The notes beneath the pieces were generated by a model that was not told the DNA's origin, made no database searches, and saw only the letters and a program-made list of their open reading frames with translations. A stretch of DNA of 64,000 bases from Nitrosomonas sp. JL21 (lineage in GTDB: Bacteria > Pseudomonadota > Gammaproteobacteria > Burkholderiales > Nitrosomonadaceae). The stretch is taken from contig NZ_QRCB01000001.1 of assembly GCF_009833095.1 (NCBI RefSeq), forward strand, positions 124,001 to 188,000, read 5' to 3'. The position numbers and the translations under genes were made by a program. Shown here piece by piece: positions 38,358 through 47,757 of the stretch. How positions within the stretch are numbered: the stretch's first letter is position 1; every line of letters begins with the position of its first letter.

Positions 38358-39052
38358 TCGATCCTGGTACGGCCAAAATCCCATTTTTTGCTCGGCTCGA
38401 GGGACGATATTAACAAATCTAAGCGCTGACTGAACTCCATTCTTGAAATTTCGCGCGCACCCAACGATGCTAAGTGATCGCTCTTGACTTGGCAATCAAT
38501 CAATCCAAAACCCCAAGCTTGTAATTGCTGCACCAGATGAACGAAGGCAAGTTTTGATGCATCCGTCACCGATGAAAACATCGACTCGCCAAAAAACACC
38601 TTGCCTAACGAAACGCCATACAGTCCACCCACTAACGATCCATCGACCCAAGTTTCAATCGAGTGCGCCAGCCCCATCTCATGCAGATCCACATACGCCG
38701 CGATCATTTCCGGGTGTATCCATGTGCCCGTTTGTTCTTTTCGGGGTGAAGCGCAGGCGTGCATCACTTGGTCGAAACTACGGTCGGTATGGATGCGGTA
38801 GTGATCCTTTTTGAGCGTTTTACGCAATGAACGAGAAATTTTCAGTTCGCTCGGGAACAGTACCATACGCGGATCAGGACTCCACCAAAGAATCGGTTCG
38901 TCCTTGTTAAACCAAGGAAAAATGCCTTTGCGGTATGCCTCCAGCAGGCGTCGCGGCGAAAGATCTCCGCCGGCAGCCAATAAACCATTCGGCTCACTGA
39001 GAGCGTTTTCAAGTGGCGGAAAGGAATCATACGTTTTGTCGCTGGCCATCAT
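38354..39052 (-). CDS. aat: Leucyl/phenylalanyl-tRNA--protein transferase
   Basis: A 232-aa enzyme that adds Leu/Phe to N-terminal Arg/Lys. It shows FPPLENALSEPNGLLAAGGDLSPRRLLEAYRKGIFPWF, WWSPDPRMVL, WVDGSLVGGLYGVSLGKVFFGESMFS and the HLVQQLQAWGFGLIDCQV segment (features cited in pieces). It is divergent from the outer-membrane gene at 39187 with an FNR box between them. Confidence 0.97.
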   Translation of the reverse strand: MMASDKTYDSFPPLENALSEPNGLLAAGGDLSPRRLLEAYRKGIFPWFNKDEPILWWSPDPRMVLFPSELKISRSLRKTLKKDHYRIHTDRSFDQVMHACASPRKEQTGTWIHPEMIAAYVDLHEMGLAHSIETWVDGSLVGGLYGVSLGKVFFGESMFSSVTDASKLAFVHLVQQLQAWGFGLIDCQVKSDHLASLGAREISRMEFSQRLDLLISSLEPSKKWDFGRTRIE

Positions 39053-39088
39053 AAATTTTAAAAAAATACACAGTTGTTTGGCATTGGC

Positions 39089-39137
39089 TTGATACAGATC
39101 AAGATCGGCAGTGAGGTATTTTCATATGCTGCTGCAA
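39089..39137 (+). promoter_or_regulatory. FNR box and class II promoter of the first tandem outer-membrane gene
   Basis: TTGATACAGATCAA (39089-39102) is a perfect FNR site. Its centre (39095.5) is 41.5 bp before 39137, and TATGCT lies at 39125-39130, i.e. at -12 to -7, the class II geometry. The same 14-base consensus occurs upstream of the HemN-like gene. Confidence 0.85.
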
Positions 39138-39186
39138 TGATTTTAACAGAGCATAAAAAATGTTCGAATAAAGAAAGGAGAATTAT

Positions 39187-40095
39187 ATGAAGTATTTTTG
39201 GCAAAAGGAAAAGTTAACTGCCCAGTGTGTTGCGGGCTCACTTTTGCTTGCTTTGACGGCTGCTGCACCGCAGGTGCTTGCGAATGATGCGGCAGCTCAG
39301 CGTATTCGACAATTGGAAAATAGGCTTCAGGAAATTCAGAATGAATTGATCAGAATAAAGACTGAATCCGCGCAAACTACGCGGAAAGTCGATCAGATCC
39401 AGGAAACATCAACACAAACGACACGGAAAGTCGAACAAATTCAGCAAACTACCCAACAGCAAAAGACGGGAATGGATACGGGTGGCAGCGATGTCATCGA
39501 AAAACGGACCATGTTATTTTTCCGGGGCGGTTTTGCTCGCAGCGACGAGCATCGTAACGGCGCCACACTAGAAAGCCGCGTGGTGCCGCTGGGCGCACAG
39601 GATCAAGCCGATCGCAATGCGTGGTATGTGGGTGCCGGTTTTGATTTCCAGCTGACACGGGATACATGGGGATTATTGCCAAAAACTGAGGTCGATGCCG
39701 AATTGATGTTTGAATACAAACAATTCGGCCATGGCGTGCATGGTAATGCGCTCGCGAATGAGCCCAGCATCCTGGCTGGGGCGCCGCTCAATCCCAGAGG
39801 GGTGACAGTGAATCAATTCACATTGACGGCAGCACCTAAAATCAAGTTTCTCCATTTTGGGCGATTCAGACCATGGATCATCCCCGGAGGTCTGGCGATT
39901 CACGTGATCAGCCCACCTTCTGAATCGGTCACATATTTAGAACCCGGCGTGATGTTTGCAGGTGGTGCTGAGTATCGGCTCTGGAAGGATTTCTTTGTCG
40001 GCGCCGATGCACGCTACCATTTGACAGCCGGGTCACTGGATGGCTCTAAAATCGGCGGCTTGACGGTGGGCGGATATTTGGGTATTGGTTTTTAG
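39187..40095 (+). CDS. Outer-membrane beta-barrel protein with N-terminal coiled coil (copy 1)
   Basis: A 302-aa exported protein, not assigned to a named family. A signal peptide (cleavage near VLA, residue 32) is followed by a coiled coil of about 55 residues with 14-residue repeats (TTRKVDQIQETSTQ / TTRKVEQIQQTTQQ), then a barrel domain of about 195 residues beginning KRTMLFFRGGFARSDEH and ending GGYLGIGF, a C-terminal Phe typical of barrels. AAAGGAG precedes the ATG. The barrel domain is nearly identical to that of the next gene. An FNR promoter lies upstream, so oxygen-limited expression is likely. Confidence 0.75.
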   Translation: MKYFWQKEKLTAQCVAGSLLLALTAAAPQVLANDAAAQRIRQLENRLQEIQNELIRIKTESAQTTRKVDQIQETSTQTTRKVEQIQQTTQQQKTGMDTGGSDVIEKRTMLFFRGGFARSDEHRNGATLESRVVPLGAQDQADRNAWYVGAGFDFQLTRDTWGLLPKTEVDAELMFEYKQFGHGVHGNALANEPSILAGAPLNPRGVTVNQFTLTAAPKIKFLHFGRFRPWIIPGGLAIHVISPPSESVTYLEPGVMFAGGAEYRLWKDFFVGADARYHLTAGSLDGSKIGGLTVGGYLGIGF

Positions 40096-40212
40096 CGGTA
40101 TCTGATTGTGTATCTTTATTGATGAAAGTTGCATACGCAGATGAATTGTATCGGTTAGTTTTTTTCCTTCGATTTCGTAGCAGAAGAGTACAAGTGCGTA
40201 CGAAGCCATTAC

Positions 40213-40241
40213 ACCTCACTTATTAGTGAGGTGTTTTTTTA
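40213..40241 (+). terminator. Intrinsic terminator between the tandem outer-membrane genes
   Basis: CACCTCAC (40213-40220), loop TTATTA, GTGAGGTG (40227-40234), then seven T. The two paralogues therefore appear to be separate transcription units, despite duplication. Confidence 0.93.
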
Positions 40242-40558
40242 TGTGCGAAAGCAAAAAATAAGCGCTGAAAAGGATGCAAGCTACGTGCAGTTAGGCAAGT
40301 AATCAAGCGAGAAAGCCCATTGGCGTTGGATAAATGAGCGTCTCAGGCCCGATTTCGACGCAACCACGCGAAAATTTTGTCAAGCTCCGTTAAGAAAAGT
40401 GTCTCTTTTTTCCACTATCTTCAATAAAAGTAATCTTCAGCTTTAAATTCGGTTTTATGCTCACCTTAATGAAACTATAATCATCAGGATATTGTCGTTT
40501 GGTTTTCATCTAATGGCATGTTTTGATTGTGGAATTATTTACACTGAAGGGAGGGTTC
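40242..40558 (+). other. Spacer between outer-membrane paralogues
   Basis: About 320 bases with no ORF supported and no perfect FNR box, unlike the spacer before the first copy. It should hold the promoter of the second copy; no clear element was found. Confidence 0.5.
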
Positions 40559-41470
40559 ATGAAATATCGTTTAGCTCAGATCATTGGCCACAGTGTTATA
40601 AGTTGTGCTTTGATGGCTTCTCCGCATGTTATGGCGCAATCGGGAGTGGATCAGCGCGTAAAGCAATTAGAAAAGAAACTGCAGGAAATTCAGGATGAAT
40701 TGATCAGAATCAAGACTGAATCTGCGCAGACAACGCGTAAAATGGATCAGATCCAAGAGACATCAACCCAAACGACTAAAAAGGTCGAGCAGATACAGGA
40801 AGCCACTCAGAAGGTTGAGCAACCGCAGAAAACGGCAGCAGATGCTGGCGATGTTTCGTTCGCCGAGGTCAGCGAAAAACGCACCATGTTGTTTTTCCGG
40901 GGGGGATTTGCTCGCAGCGATGAGCATCGCAATGGCACGACACTCGAAAGCCGGGTGGTGCCGCTGGGTGCGCAGGATCAGGCGGACCGGAATGCCTGGT
41001 ATGTAGGCGCAGGGTTTGATTTTCAATTAACCCGGGATACCTGGGGGTTATTGCCAAAAACTGAAGTCGACGCTGAACTGATGTTTGAATACAAGCAATT
41101 CGGTCACGGTGTACAAGGCAATGCATTGGCGAATGAACCCAGCATCCTGGCTGGTGCGCCGCTCAATCCAAGGGGCGTCACGGTGAATCAATTTACGCTG
41201 ACGGCAGCGCCCAAAATCAAGTTTCTTCATTTTGGCCGATTCAGACCGTGGGTCATTCCCGGAGGTTTGGCTATTCACGTGATCAGCCCGCCTTCCGAGT
41301 CCGTAACGTATTTGGAGCCGGGCGTGATGTTTGGAGCCGGAGCCGAATATCTGCTATGGAGAGATTTCGTCATCGGTGCAGATGCTCGTTATCAACTGAC
41401 AGCCGGATCGCTGGATGGCGCGAAATTCGGTGGCATGACCGTTGGCGGGTATGTGGGGATCGGGTTTTAG
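40559..41470 (+). CDS. Outer-membrane beta-barrel protein with N-terminal coiled coil (copy 2)
   Basis: A 303-aa paralogue of the upstream gene with nearly the same barrel domain and a divergent signal peptide. Its coiled coil has TTRKMDQIQETSTQ, TTKKVEQIQEATQ and KVEQPQKTAA units. GAAGGGAGGG sits before ATG 40559; a longer frame to 40523 exists. Differences cluster in the signal peptide, the linker (DVSFAEVSEKRT) and loops (for example HGN/QGN). It lies behind a terminator and without an FNR box, so the copies may be used under different conditions. Confidence 0.75.
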   Translation: MKYRLAQIIGHSVISCALMASPHVMAQSGVDQRVKQLEKKLQEIQDELIRIKTESAQTTRKMDQIQETSTQTTKKVEQIQEATQKVEQPQKTAADAGDVSFAEVSEKRTMLFFRGGFARSDEHRNGTTLESRVVPLGAQDQADRNAWYVGAGFDFQLTRDTWGLLPKTEVDAELMFEYKQFGHGVQGNALANEPSILAGAPLNPRGVTVNQFTLTAAPKIKFLHFGRFRPWVIPGGLAIHVISPPSESVTYLEPGVMFGAGAEYLLWRDFVIGADARYQLTAGSLDGAKFGGMTVGGYVGIGF

Positions 41471-41748
41471 CCTCACCCGGAAAACTGACTTGACCATAAT
41501 GTGAGATCAGGCACTAAGAGGCTCATTTGTATTCGTAACGACTATGCCTTTTTGCCTGATGTCACGTTGCTGGTGTTATACGCCACCATTCCAAAGTTAT
41601 CTGATGATGATTGCCTTTTTCGACCATAACTGATTTTTTTGCCACGCAAAATATCGCGAAGCTCGGCAGATCGTTGATCACAAATCCAAGCGTAGCACAT
41701 CGATTCATATTAAAATCCCGCTTCTTTTGTTAATTCCGAGTCGACACC

Positions 41749-42579
41749 ATGCATCCCATGCTCACCATTGCGGTGAAAGCCGCGCGCCGCGCCGGTAGAA
41801 TCATCAATCAGGCATCGCAGAATCTCGATGCGCTCACGGTGTCGAAAAAATCGCATAGCGACTACGTCAGTGAAGTCGATGGTGCTGCCGAAGAAGCCAT
41901 CATCAAAGTCTTGTCGACAGCGTACCCTGATCATGCAATTTTAGCTGAGGAGGGTGGTAGTCGAGGCGATTCCAAAAAATCGGAGTATCAATGGATTATC
42001 GATCCACTCGACGGCACGACCAACTTTCTGCATGGTTTTCCCAAGTATTCAGTATCGATAGCCGTGAAATACAAAGGCGTATTGACTCACGCTGTGGTAT
42101 ACGATCCGAACAATAATGAGTTATTCACTGCCAGCCGGGGAAGTGGAGCCTATCTGAATGACCATCGGATTCGTGTCAGCAAGCGGACGCGGTTCGAGGA
42201 CTGTCTGATCGGGACAGGCTTGCCTTTTCGCGATTTGACGCATATGGATGCGTATTTCGCGATGCTCAAGGATATCGTGCCACGAACTGCCGGAATTCGG
42301 CGGCCGGGCTCGGCCGCGCTGGATTTAGCCTATGTGGCAGCCGGTCGCTATGATGGTTTCTGGGAAATTGGCTTAGCGCCATGGGATATGGCTGCAGGTT
42401 GCCTGTTGATCACTGAAGCCGGCGGATTGGTAGGCGATTTGCAAGGCGACGGAACCTATCTGGAAAGTGGCCAGATCGTGGCAGGCAATCCCAAAGTGTT
42501 TGCATCCTTATTGCAAGTGATCGTGCCACATTTGACGCCGGCCTTGATCGAAGCCCAGCGTGATGCCAAGGCATCCTGA
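41749..42579 (+). CDS. suhB: Inositol-1-monophosphatase family protein SuhB
   Basis: A 276-aa Mg-dependent phosphatase/transcription-antitermination factor. Metal motifs are [16 protein letters not shown] and [26 protein letters not shown] follows. In E. coli SuhB works mainly in rRNA antitermination complexes. It stands alone, convergent with scpB. Confidence 0.95.
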   Translation: MHPMLTIAVKAARRAGRIINQASQNLDALTVSKKSHSDYVSEVDGAAEEAIIKVLSTAYPDHAILAEEGGSRGDSKKSEYQWIIDPLDGTTNFLHGFPKYSVSIAVKYKGVLTHAVVYDPNNNELFTASRGSGAYLNDHRIRVSKRTRFEDCLIGTGLPFRDLTHMDAYFAMLKDIVPRTAGIRRPGSAALDLAYVAAGRYDGFWEIGLAPWDMAAGCLLITEAGGLVGDLQGDGTYLESGQIVAGNPKVFASLLQVIVPHLTPALIEAQRDAKAS

Positions 42580-42590
42580 TTTCTGAGCGG

Positions 42591-43226
42591 CTAGTTTGAC
42601 TCAGTCGACGGTGTGAATTCCGGCAGCGGCAACTCGTGATTCTGATCACCCGCCTCGATCAAAGATTTCATTTCCTCAAGCGGCGGCAATTCTTCCAAAG
42701 AACATAAATTCAATTCATCCAGAAAACGCGCTGTCGTCGCAAAAAGGGCCGGTTTGCCAGGCACGTTGCGGTGGCCGACTGATTCGATCCAGCCGCGTGC
42801 AGTCAGAGTTTTCAGTACCGATGTCGCGACGCTGACGCCGCGGATTTCTTCAATATCCCCACGGGTTACAGGTTGCCGGTAAGCAATGATGGCGAGTGTT
42901 TCCATCACCGCCCGGGAGTAACGCGGTGTGCGCTGCGGCGTCAATCGATCCAGGTAGGGCTGCATTGCCGGCTTGGTTTGGAAACGCCAGCCACTGGCGA
43001 CTTTGACCAATTCTACCCCTTTGTCATTCCAGTCGCGGCGGATGTCCTCCAGCAAGGTCGACAACATCGCGGCATTGAATTCATGATCGAATAATTTTTT
43101 GAGCTCGCTGATCGGTAAAGGCTCCTGTGCTGTCAATAGAGCAGCCTCCAGAATTCGCTTGATGCTATCGGGAGTAAGCGGATTGGATGGTTCTGGCGAA
43201 TCAGGTGGGTGATATGGAGCGGACAT
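42591..43226 (-). CDS. scpB: Segregation and condensation protein B
   Basis: A 211-aa winged-helix kleisin partner of SMC. Typical ScpB features are ALLTAQEPLPISELKKLF, YSRAVMETLAIIAYRQPVTRGDIEEIRGV and the second winged helix with GRRNVPGKPALF-type sequence (here GHRNVPGKPALFATT). It overlaps scpA by 26 bases. Confidence 0.95.
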   Translation of the reverse strand: MSAPYHPPDSPEPSNPLTPDSIKRILEAALLTAQEPLPISELKKLFDHEFNAAMLSTLLEDIRRDWNDKGVELVKVASGWRFQTKPAMQPYLDRLTPQRTPRYSRAVMETLAIIAYRQPVTRGDIEEIRGVSVATSVLKTLTARGWIESVGHRNVPGKPALFATTARFLDELNLCSLEELPPLEEMKSLIEAGDQNHELPLPEFTPSTESN

Positions 43227-44001
43227 GAATCATTCCAAATGCATGCGATTGAGATATTTCTATCAGTAATTCCTTGGCCAGTTCCAGTAATGCCAGGAAC
43301 GTGACGACGACTTCGGTGACGGTTGCGGTAGGGCTGAACAAGTCCTGGAATTCTACGTGATGATGTGCACGTAGCTCGCGTAGAATTTTGCTCATGAAGG
43401 CGCGTACAGACAGGTTTTCGCGCTTGATTTGATGATGACGGTTCACTTTGGCGCGAGTGAGGATACCAATCCAAGCGTGGCGAAGATCATCGATATGGAC
43501 GTTGGGCAATTGCTCAGTGGCTTGTTGATCAAGCCACAGTTGAATGATATTGAAATCGCGCCCCGCTTGCGGCAGATCCGCCAGTTGGAGCGCTGCTTTT
43601 TTCATTTGTTCATATTCCAGCAATCGTCGCACCAGCTCCGCGCGTGGATCGTGTTCTGGTTCGGATTCCGTTTTTGGGGTGGGCAGCAGCATACGGGATT
43701 TGATTTCAATCAACAATGCCGTCATCAGCAGGTATTCGGCAGCCAATTCCAATTGATCGGCTCGCATCATCGCGACATAGCTCATGTATTGCTGAGTCAG
43801 TTCAGCCATCGGGATATCGAGAATATTCAGATTATGCTTGCGGATCAAATACAGCAACAAATCCAACGGACCTTGGAACGTATCCAGAAAAACTTCGAGC
43901 GCATCCGGGGGAATATATAAATCCTGCGGAATTTCCAGCAAGGGTTCGCCGCAGATTCGGGCTATTGGGGGAGTATCGACGATATCGAGTACTGAATCCA
44001 T
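43201..44001 (-). CDS. scpA: Segregation and condensation protein A
   Basis: A 266-aa kleisin that closes the SMC ring. FLDTFQGPLDLLLYLIRKHNLNI is the classical N-terminal signature, with YLLMTALLIEIKSRMLLP and a C-terminal winged helix ending in VTFLALLELAKELLIEISQ. Located after trpS in the common betaproteobacterial order. Confidence 0.95.
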   Translation of the reverse strand: MDSVLDIVDTPPIARICGEPLLEIPQDLYIPPDALEVFLDTFQGPLDLLLYLIRKHNLNILDIPMAELTQQYMSYVAMMRADQLELAAEYLLMTALLIEIKSRMLLPTPKTESEPEHDPRAELVRRLLEYEQMKKAALQLADLPQAGRDFNIIQLWLDQQATEQLPNVHIDDLRHAWIGILTRAKVNRHHQIKRENLSVRAFMSKILRELRAHHHVEFQDLFSPTATVTEVVVTFLALLELAKELLIEISQSHAFGMIHVRSISPT

Positions 44002-44205
44002 TAAGGTTGGATTATTGAGAGCCGGTGTGGGTGGTGGCTGCGGAGGAAAAAGCGGCCTTGAGGCATGAAATGTCTCTGCCTGTCGTTTGAATGTCCTTCT
44101 GCATGTGCACTGCAGCGGTTATATTCGGATTATTTTTCGGTGGCCTGTCCGCTGATTTCGATGGATGCTCAACAGCGGTGCAGGTGCAAATATCGCGATA
44201 TTTCA

Positions 44206-45408
44206 TCACGAATAATTGAGTCCCATCGCCTCGCGGATGTCGCGCATGGTTTCTTCCGCCAGCTTATTCGCTTTTTCGCAGCCATCCGCAATGATATTGC
44301 GCACCAATGTGGGATCTTCTTCGTATGTCATGATGCGTTCGAGCATCGGCGCCTGTTCTGCAAGAATGCTGTCGATGATCGGCGATTTGCAATCCAGGCA
44401 GCCAATTTCTGCGTTTTTGCAGCCGTGCTGAACCCAATCACGGGTTTTGTCATCCGAATAGACCAAATGGAATTGCCATACCGGGCACTTGGCCGGGTCA
44501 CCGGGATCGCTGCGCCGAACACGCGCCGGATCGGTCGGCATGGTGCGCACTTTCTTGCGGATACTTTCCGGATCTTCGCGCAGGCTGATGGTGTTGTTGT
44601 ACGATTTCGACATTTTCTGACCGTCCAGCCCGGGCATTCTGGATGCCGCAGTCAGCAGCGTTTCCGGCTCGGTCAGAATCATCTTGCCGCCGCCTTCCAG
44701 ATAGCCGAACAACCGCTCGCGATCTCCCAAACTGAGGTTCTGCTGTTCGTTCAGCAGAGAATGCGCTTCTTCCAACGCGCGCTCGTCCCCCTGTTCCTGA
44801 TACAACGTGCGCAACTCGGCATACAGCTTGGATTTTTTCGAACCTAATTTCTTGATCGCTAATTCGGCTTTTTCTTCAAATCCTGGTTCCTTGCCATAAA
44901 TATGATTGAAGCGGCGGGAGATTTCGCGGGTGAATTCGAGGTGCGGTGCTTGATCTTCGCCGACCGGAACCCGATTGGCGCGATAAATCAGAATGTCTGC
45001 GCTTTGCAGCAGCGGATAGCCGAGGAATCCATAAGTGCTGAGATCCTTTTCGGTCAATTTTTCCTGCTGATCCTTATAAGTGGGCACGCGCTCCAGCCAG
45101 CCCAACGGCGTCATCATCGACAGCAGAAGATACAATTCGGCGTGCGCCGGTACTTTGGATTGAATGAATAGGATGGCCTGCGACGGATCGACACCCGCAG
45201 CCAGCCAGTCGATAACCATGTCCCAGACATTCTGTTCGATGATTTCCGGCGTATCGTAATGCGTCGTCAATGCATGCCAATCGGCGACGAAGAACAGGCA
45301 TTCGTATTGCTGCTGCAACTTGACCCAATTCTTCAATACGCCGTGATAATGTCCCAGATGCAGGCTGCCGGTAGGACGCATACCCGATAAAACGCGATCA
45401 GCAAACAT
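44206..45408 (-). CDS. trpS: Tryptophanyl-tRNA synthetase
   Basis: A 400-aa class I synthetase with HLGHYHG as HIGH motif and KMSKS. It is longer than E. coli TrpS (334 aa) owing to an insert between the KMSKS loop and C-terminus containing the cysteine pair near VQHGCKNAEIGCLDCK, as in related betaproteobacteria. It lies between the M50 protease and scpA genes. Confidence 0.96.
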   Translation of the reverse strand: MFADRVLSGMRPTGSLHLGHYHGVLKNWVKLQQQYECLFFVADWHALTTHYDTPEIIEQNVWDMVIDWLAAGVDPSQAILFIQSKVPAHAELYLLLSMMTPLGWLERVPTYKDQQEKLTEKDLSTYGFLGYPLLQSADILIYRANRVPVGEDQAPHLEFTREISRRFNHIYGKEPGFEEKAELAIKKLGSKKSKLYAELRTLYQEQGDERALEEAHSLLNEQQNLSLGDRERLFGYLEGGGKMILTEPETLLTAASRMPGLDGQKMSKSYNNTISLREDPESIRKKVRTMPTDPARVRRSDPGDPAKCPVWQFHLVYSDDKTRDWVQHGCKNAEIGCLDCKSPIIDSILAEQAPMLERIMTYEEDPTLVRNIIADGCEKANKLAEETMRDIREAMGLNYS

Positions 45409-45434
45409 GGTGATATCCTAAGTGTAAATCGTTG

Positions 45435-46100
45435 TTAGACATATAATCCGAACAGTGACACGATGGCAATTTTTGCCCACGTGATCATGGGCCCGATCAC
45501 GGCACCCAGCGCCCCGCTGAATAACAATAGCAGTAATATCATAAAACCGTAAGGTTCAATGCGCGAGAATTGATACGCCCAGCGATGCGGCAGCAGGCTC
45601 ACGGCCATTCGGCCGCCATCCAGTGGTGGCAGCGGTAACAGATTCAGTATCATCAGAACCACGTTGATTTCGATACCGGCGATTCCCATCAGCGCCAGTG
45701 GCTTGGCGAAACCGCTCTGCGGCATGAGGATCGCCAATTTAATCATCAACGCCCAGAAGAACGCCATCAGCAAATTGGCGCCGGGACCGGCAGCAGCCAC
45801 CCACAGCATGTCTCTCTTGGGTTGGCGGAGATTGGAGAAATTGACGGGTACCGGCTTGGCCCAGCCAAATAAAAAGCCTGCACCCATTGTCAATTTACTG
45901 AGGACAAATAATGTCAGCGGAACCAGAATGGTACCGACGGGATCGATGTGCCGGATGGGATTCAGGCTGATGCGGCCTTCATTAAAGGCCGTGAAGTCGC
46001 CAAAATGCTTAGCGATATAGCCATGTGCCGCTTCATGCATCGTGATCGCAAAAATGACCGGCAAGGCGTAAATGGCGATACCCTGAATGATGCTATCCAT
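45435..46100 (-). CDS. Site-2-type M50 membrane metalloprotease
   Basis: A 221-aa integral membrane protein with the active site HEAAHGYIAKHFGD in a membrane helix and the second metal motif NLLPLPPLDGGR. This short form (no PDZ) is the FtsY-neighbour YwhC-like type whose substrates are unknown. ATG 46100 overlaps the yciO end; the frame could extend to 46157 but family alignment and position favour the shorter form. Confidence 0.92.
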   Translation of the reverse strand: MDSIIQGIAIYALPVIFAITMHEAAHGYIAKHFGDFTAFNEGRISLNPIRHIDPVGTILVPLTLFVLSKLTMGAGFLFGWAKPVPVNFSNLRQPKRDMLWVAAAGPGANLLMAFFWALMIKLAILMPQSGFAKPLALMGIAGIEINVVLMILNLLPLPPLDGGRMAVSLLPHRWAYQFSRIEPYGFMILLLLLFSGALGAVIGPMITWAKIAIVSLFGLYV

Positions 46101-46725
46101 GGCTGATTCCAAAAATTTCGATACTGCCTTTGCCTTGCCGGAGCAATTCCGGCACATCGGTCGTCAAGTCGATCACCGTGGTCATTTCTATCCCGCAAGA
46201 GCCGGCATCCATCACCAAGTCAACCTGGTGCTCCAAACGGCTGCGGATTTCCTCGGCATCGTTCAATGGATAGTCGTCGCCGGGTAAAATCAATGTGGAG
46301 CTGAGAAGCGGCTCATCCAATTCCTGCAATAGTGCCAGAACGACCGGGTGATCCGGAACCCGCAACCCTATGGTATTGCGCTTGGGGTGCTGCATGCGGC
46401 GCGGGACTTCGCGGGTTGCCTGCAGAATGAACGTATAACTGCCTGGCGTCGTCGCCTTCAGTAAACGGTACTGGCTGTTGTCCACTTTGGCATAGGTGGA
46501 GATTTCGGCCAGATTGCGGCAGACCAACGTGAAATGATGGCGCTCGTCGACTTGCCGGATCGTGCGAATCCGATTCATCGCATCTTTGTCGCCCAGATGA
46601 CAGCCCAGTGCATAACAGGAATCGGTCGGATATACGATAATTCCGCCATTCCGAACAATGGTGACAGCTTGCCTGATCAGGCGCAAATGCGGGGTGTCTG
46701 TATGAATTGAAAAAAATTGAGCCAC
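46093..46725 (-). CDS. YciO/Sua5 family protein (L-threonylcarbamoyladenylate synthase-like)
   Basis: A 210-aa YrdC-fold protein: AVTIVRNGGIIVYPTDSCYALG binds nucleotide, with KATTPGSYTFILQATREVPRR and TIGLRVPDHPV. The order next to rnm and trpS is that of yciO, a paralogue of the tRNA t6A enzyme TsaC. Whether it makes threonylcarbamoyl-AMP is not settled for YciO. It overlaps the M50 gene by 8 bases. Confidence 0.9.
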   Translation of the reverse strand: MAQFFSIHTDTPHLRLIRQAVTIVRNGGIIVYPTDSCYALGCHLGDKDAMNRIRTIRQVDERHHFTLVCRNLAEISTYAKVDNSQYRLLKATTPGSYTFILQATREVPRRMQHPKRNTIGLRVPDHPVVLALLQELDEPLLSSTLILPGDDYPLNDAEEIRSRLEHQVDLVMDAGSCGIEMTTVIDLTTDVPELLRQGKGSIEIFGISHG

Positions 46726-46783
46726 AGTAACGACGCTATTCGAATTAAAGGAAGATAAGCGAATGAATCAATTTTTGAGCGGG

Positions 46784-47626
46784 CTATCCTTGGTGATTCC
46801 AATCATGCCACACCGGCGTGCATCCCGCTGGGAATTCGGGCAATTGTCCCAAATCGAAAAAGCTTTCACCTGGGCCATGGAAATCGGAACCGCATGAAGT
46901 CATTAAATTCATTGCGTGCGCATGTCGAGCAAAGTGTTGCACTTGATCCGGCGTATGACTGGATGTAATCACTTCAATCGCGGATCCGCCGAAAGCATAA
47001 AATTCCTGCAATAAATCATTCCAGATATTTTTGCCCAGGCCATACCGTCCTGGATGCGCAATGACGGCGCGTCCACCGCTACCGCGTATCCAACCGACGG
47101 TGTCACTGAGCGTTGCCCATTCATGCGAAGCGTATCCCGGCTTGCCCTTGACCAGATATTTTTTGAAGACCGATTTTACGTCCTTGGCATACCCTTGCTC
47201 AACCAGGAAGCGCGCAAAATGTGTCCGGCCGATCAAACGCCGTTCACCGACATGAGCGTATGCGCCTTCAAGGCTTCCCTGAATGCCGATTTTTGCGAGC
47301 TCTGCAGCAATATTTTCGGCGCGTTGCGAGCGGCCGGCGCGAATGTTGGCCAAGCCTTCAACCAAGGGCGGATATTCCGGATCGATGTTCAGTCCAACGA
47401 TATGCAGCGTACGGCCGCGCCAACTGACGGATATTTCCACGCCATTTATAAATGTGATACTTTTCGCTTCAGCGGCATTTCGTGCCTCGGCAAGCCCGGC
47501 AATATCGTCGTGATCGGTCAGCGCCATCGTCGTTACACCACGCAACGCGGCTCGTTCAACCAATTGAATAGGGGTCAATAAACCATCGGAAATGGTGGAA
47601 TGGCAGTGTAAATCAATGTTAAGCAT
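46784..47626 (-). CDS. rnm: PHP-domain 5'-3' exoribonuclease Rnm (YciV/TrpH family)
   Basis: A 280-aa PHP phosphoesterase. Metal-binding motifs are DLHCHSTISDG, LTDHDDIAG and AVIAHPGRYG, then a DFHGPG motif near the end. In E. coli the enzyme matures 5' ends of rRNA. The start is ATG 47626; ATG 47644 is 6 codons upstream. Placed with yciO in the usual order. Confidence 0.9.
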   Translation of the reverse strand: MLNIDLHCHSTISDGLLTPIQLVERAALRGVTTMALTDHDDIAGLAEARNAAEAKSITFINGVEISVSWRGRTLHIVGLNIDPEYPPLVEGLANIRAGRSQRAENIAAELAKIGIQGSLEGAYAHVGERRLIGRTHFARFLVEQGYAKDVKSVFKKYLVKGKPGYASHEWATLSDTVGWIRGSGGRAVIAHPGRYGLGKNIWNDLLQEFYAFGGSAIEVITSSHTPDQVQHFARHAHAMNLMTSCGSDFHGPGESFFDLGQLPEFPAGCTPVWHDWNHQG

Positions 47627-47757
47627 GAAGCAGGTATGGTGCATGAAGCAGGATCCGCATCATAACAAATAACCTGCTATTAGAGAAATCATTCTATTGG
47701 ATAATTAGATAGATAGTGTAATGAATGGAGTAAGGATGTGTTTCATAAGGAATCAGC

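Noticed and set aside
39081-39102. FNR box assigned to aat
   Set aside because: Geometry with TATGCT fits the rightward gene at 39187; no matching -10 was seen for the leftward direction, though dual use cannot be excluded.
44065-44847. 260-aa plus-strand ORF over trpS end
   Set aside because: Antisense to trpS; Phe-, Arg- and Gln-rich composition is typical of a shadow frame.
47700-47757. NsrR- or FNR-type site upstream of nnrS
   Set aside because: Only a partial NsrR-like half-site (GATGTGTTT) is present; not enough to call.
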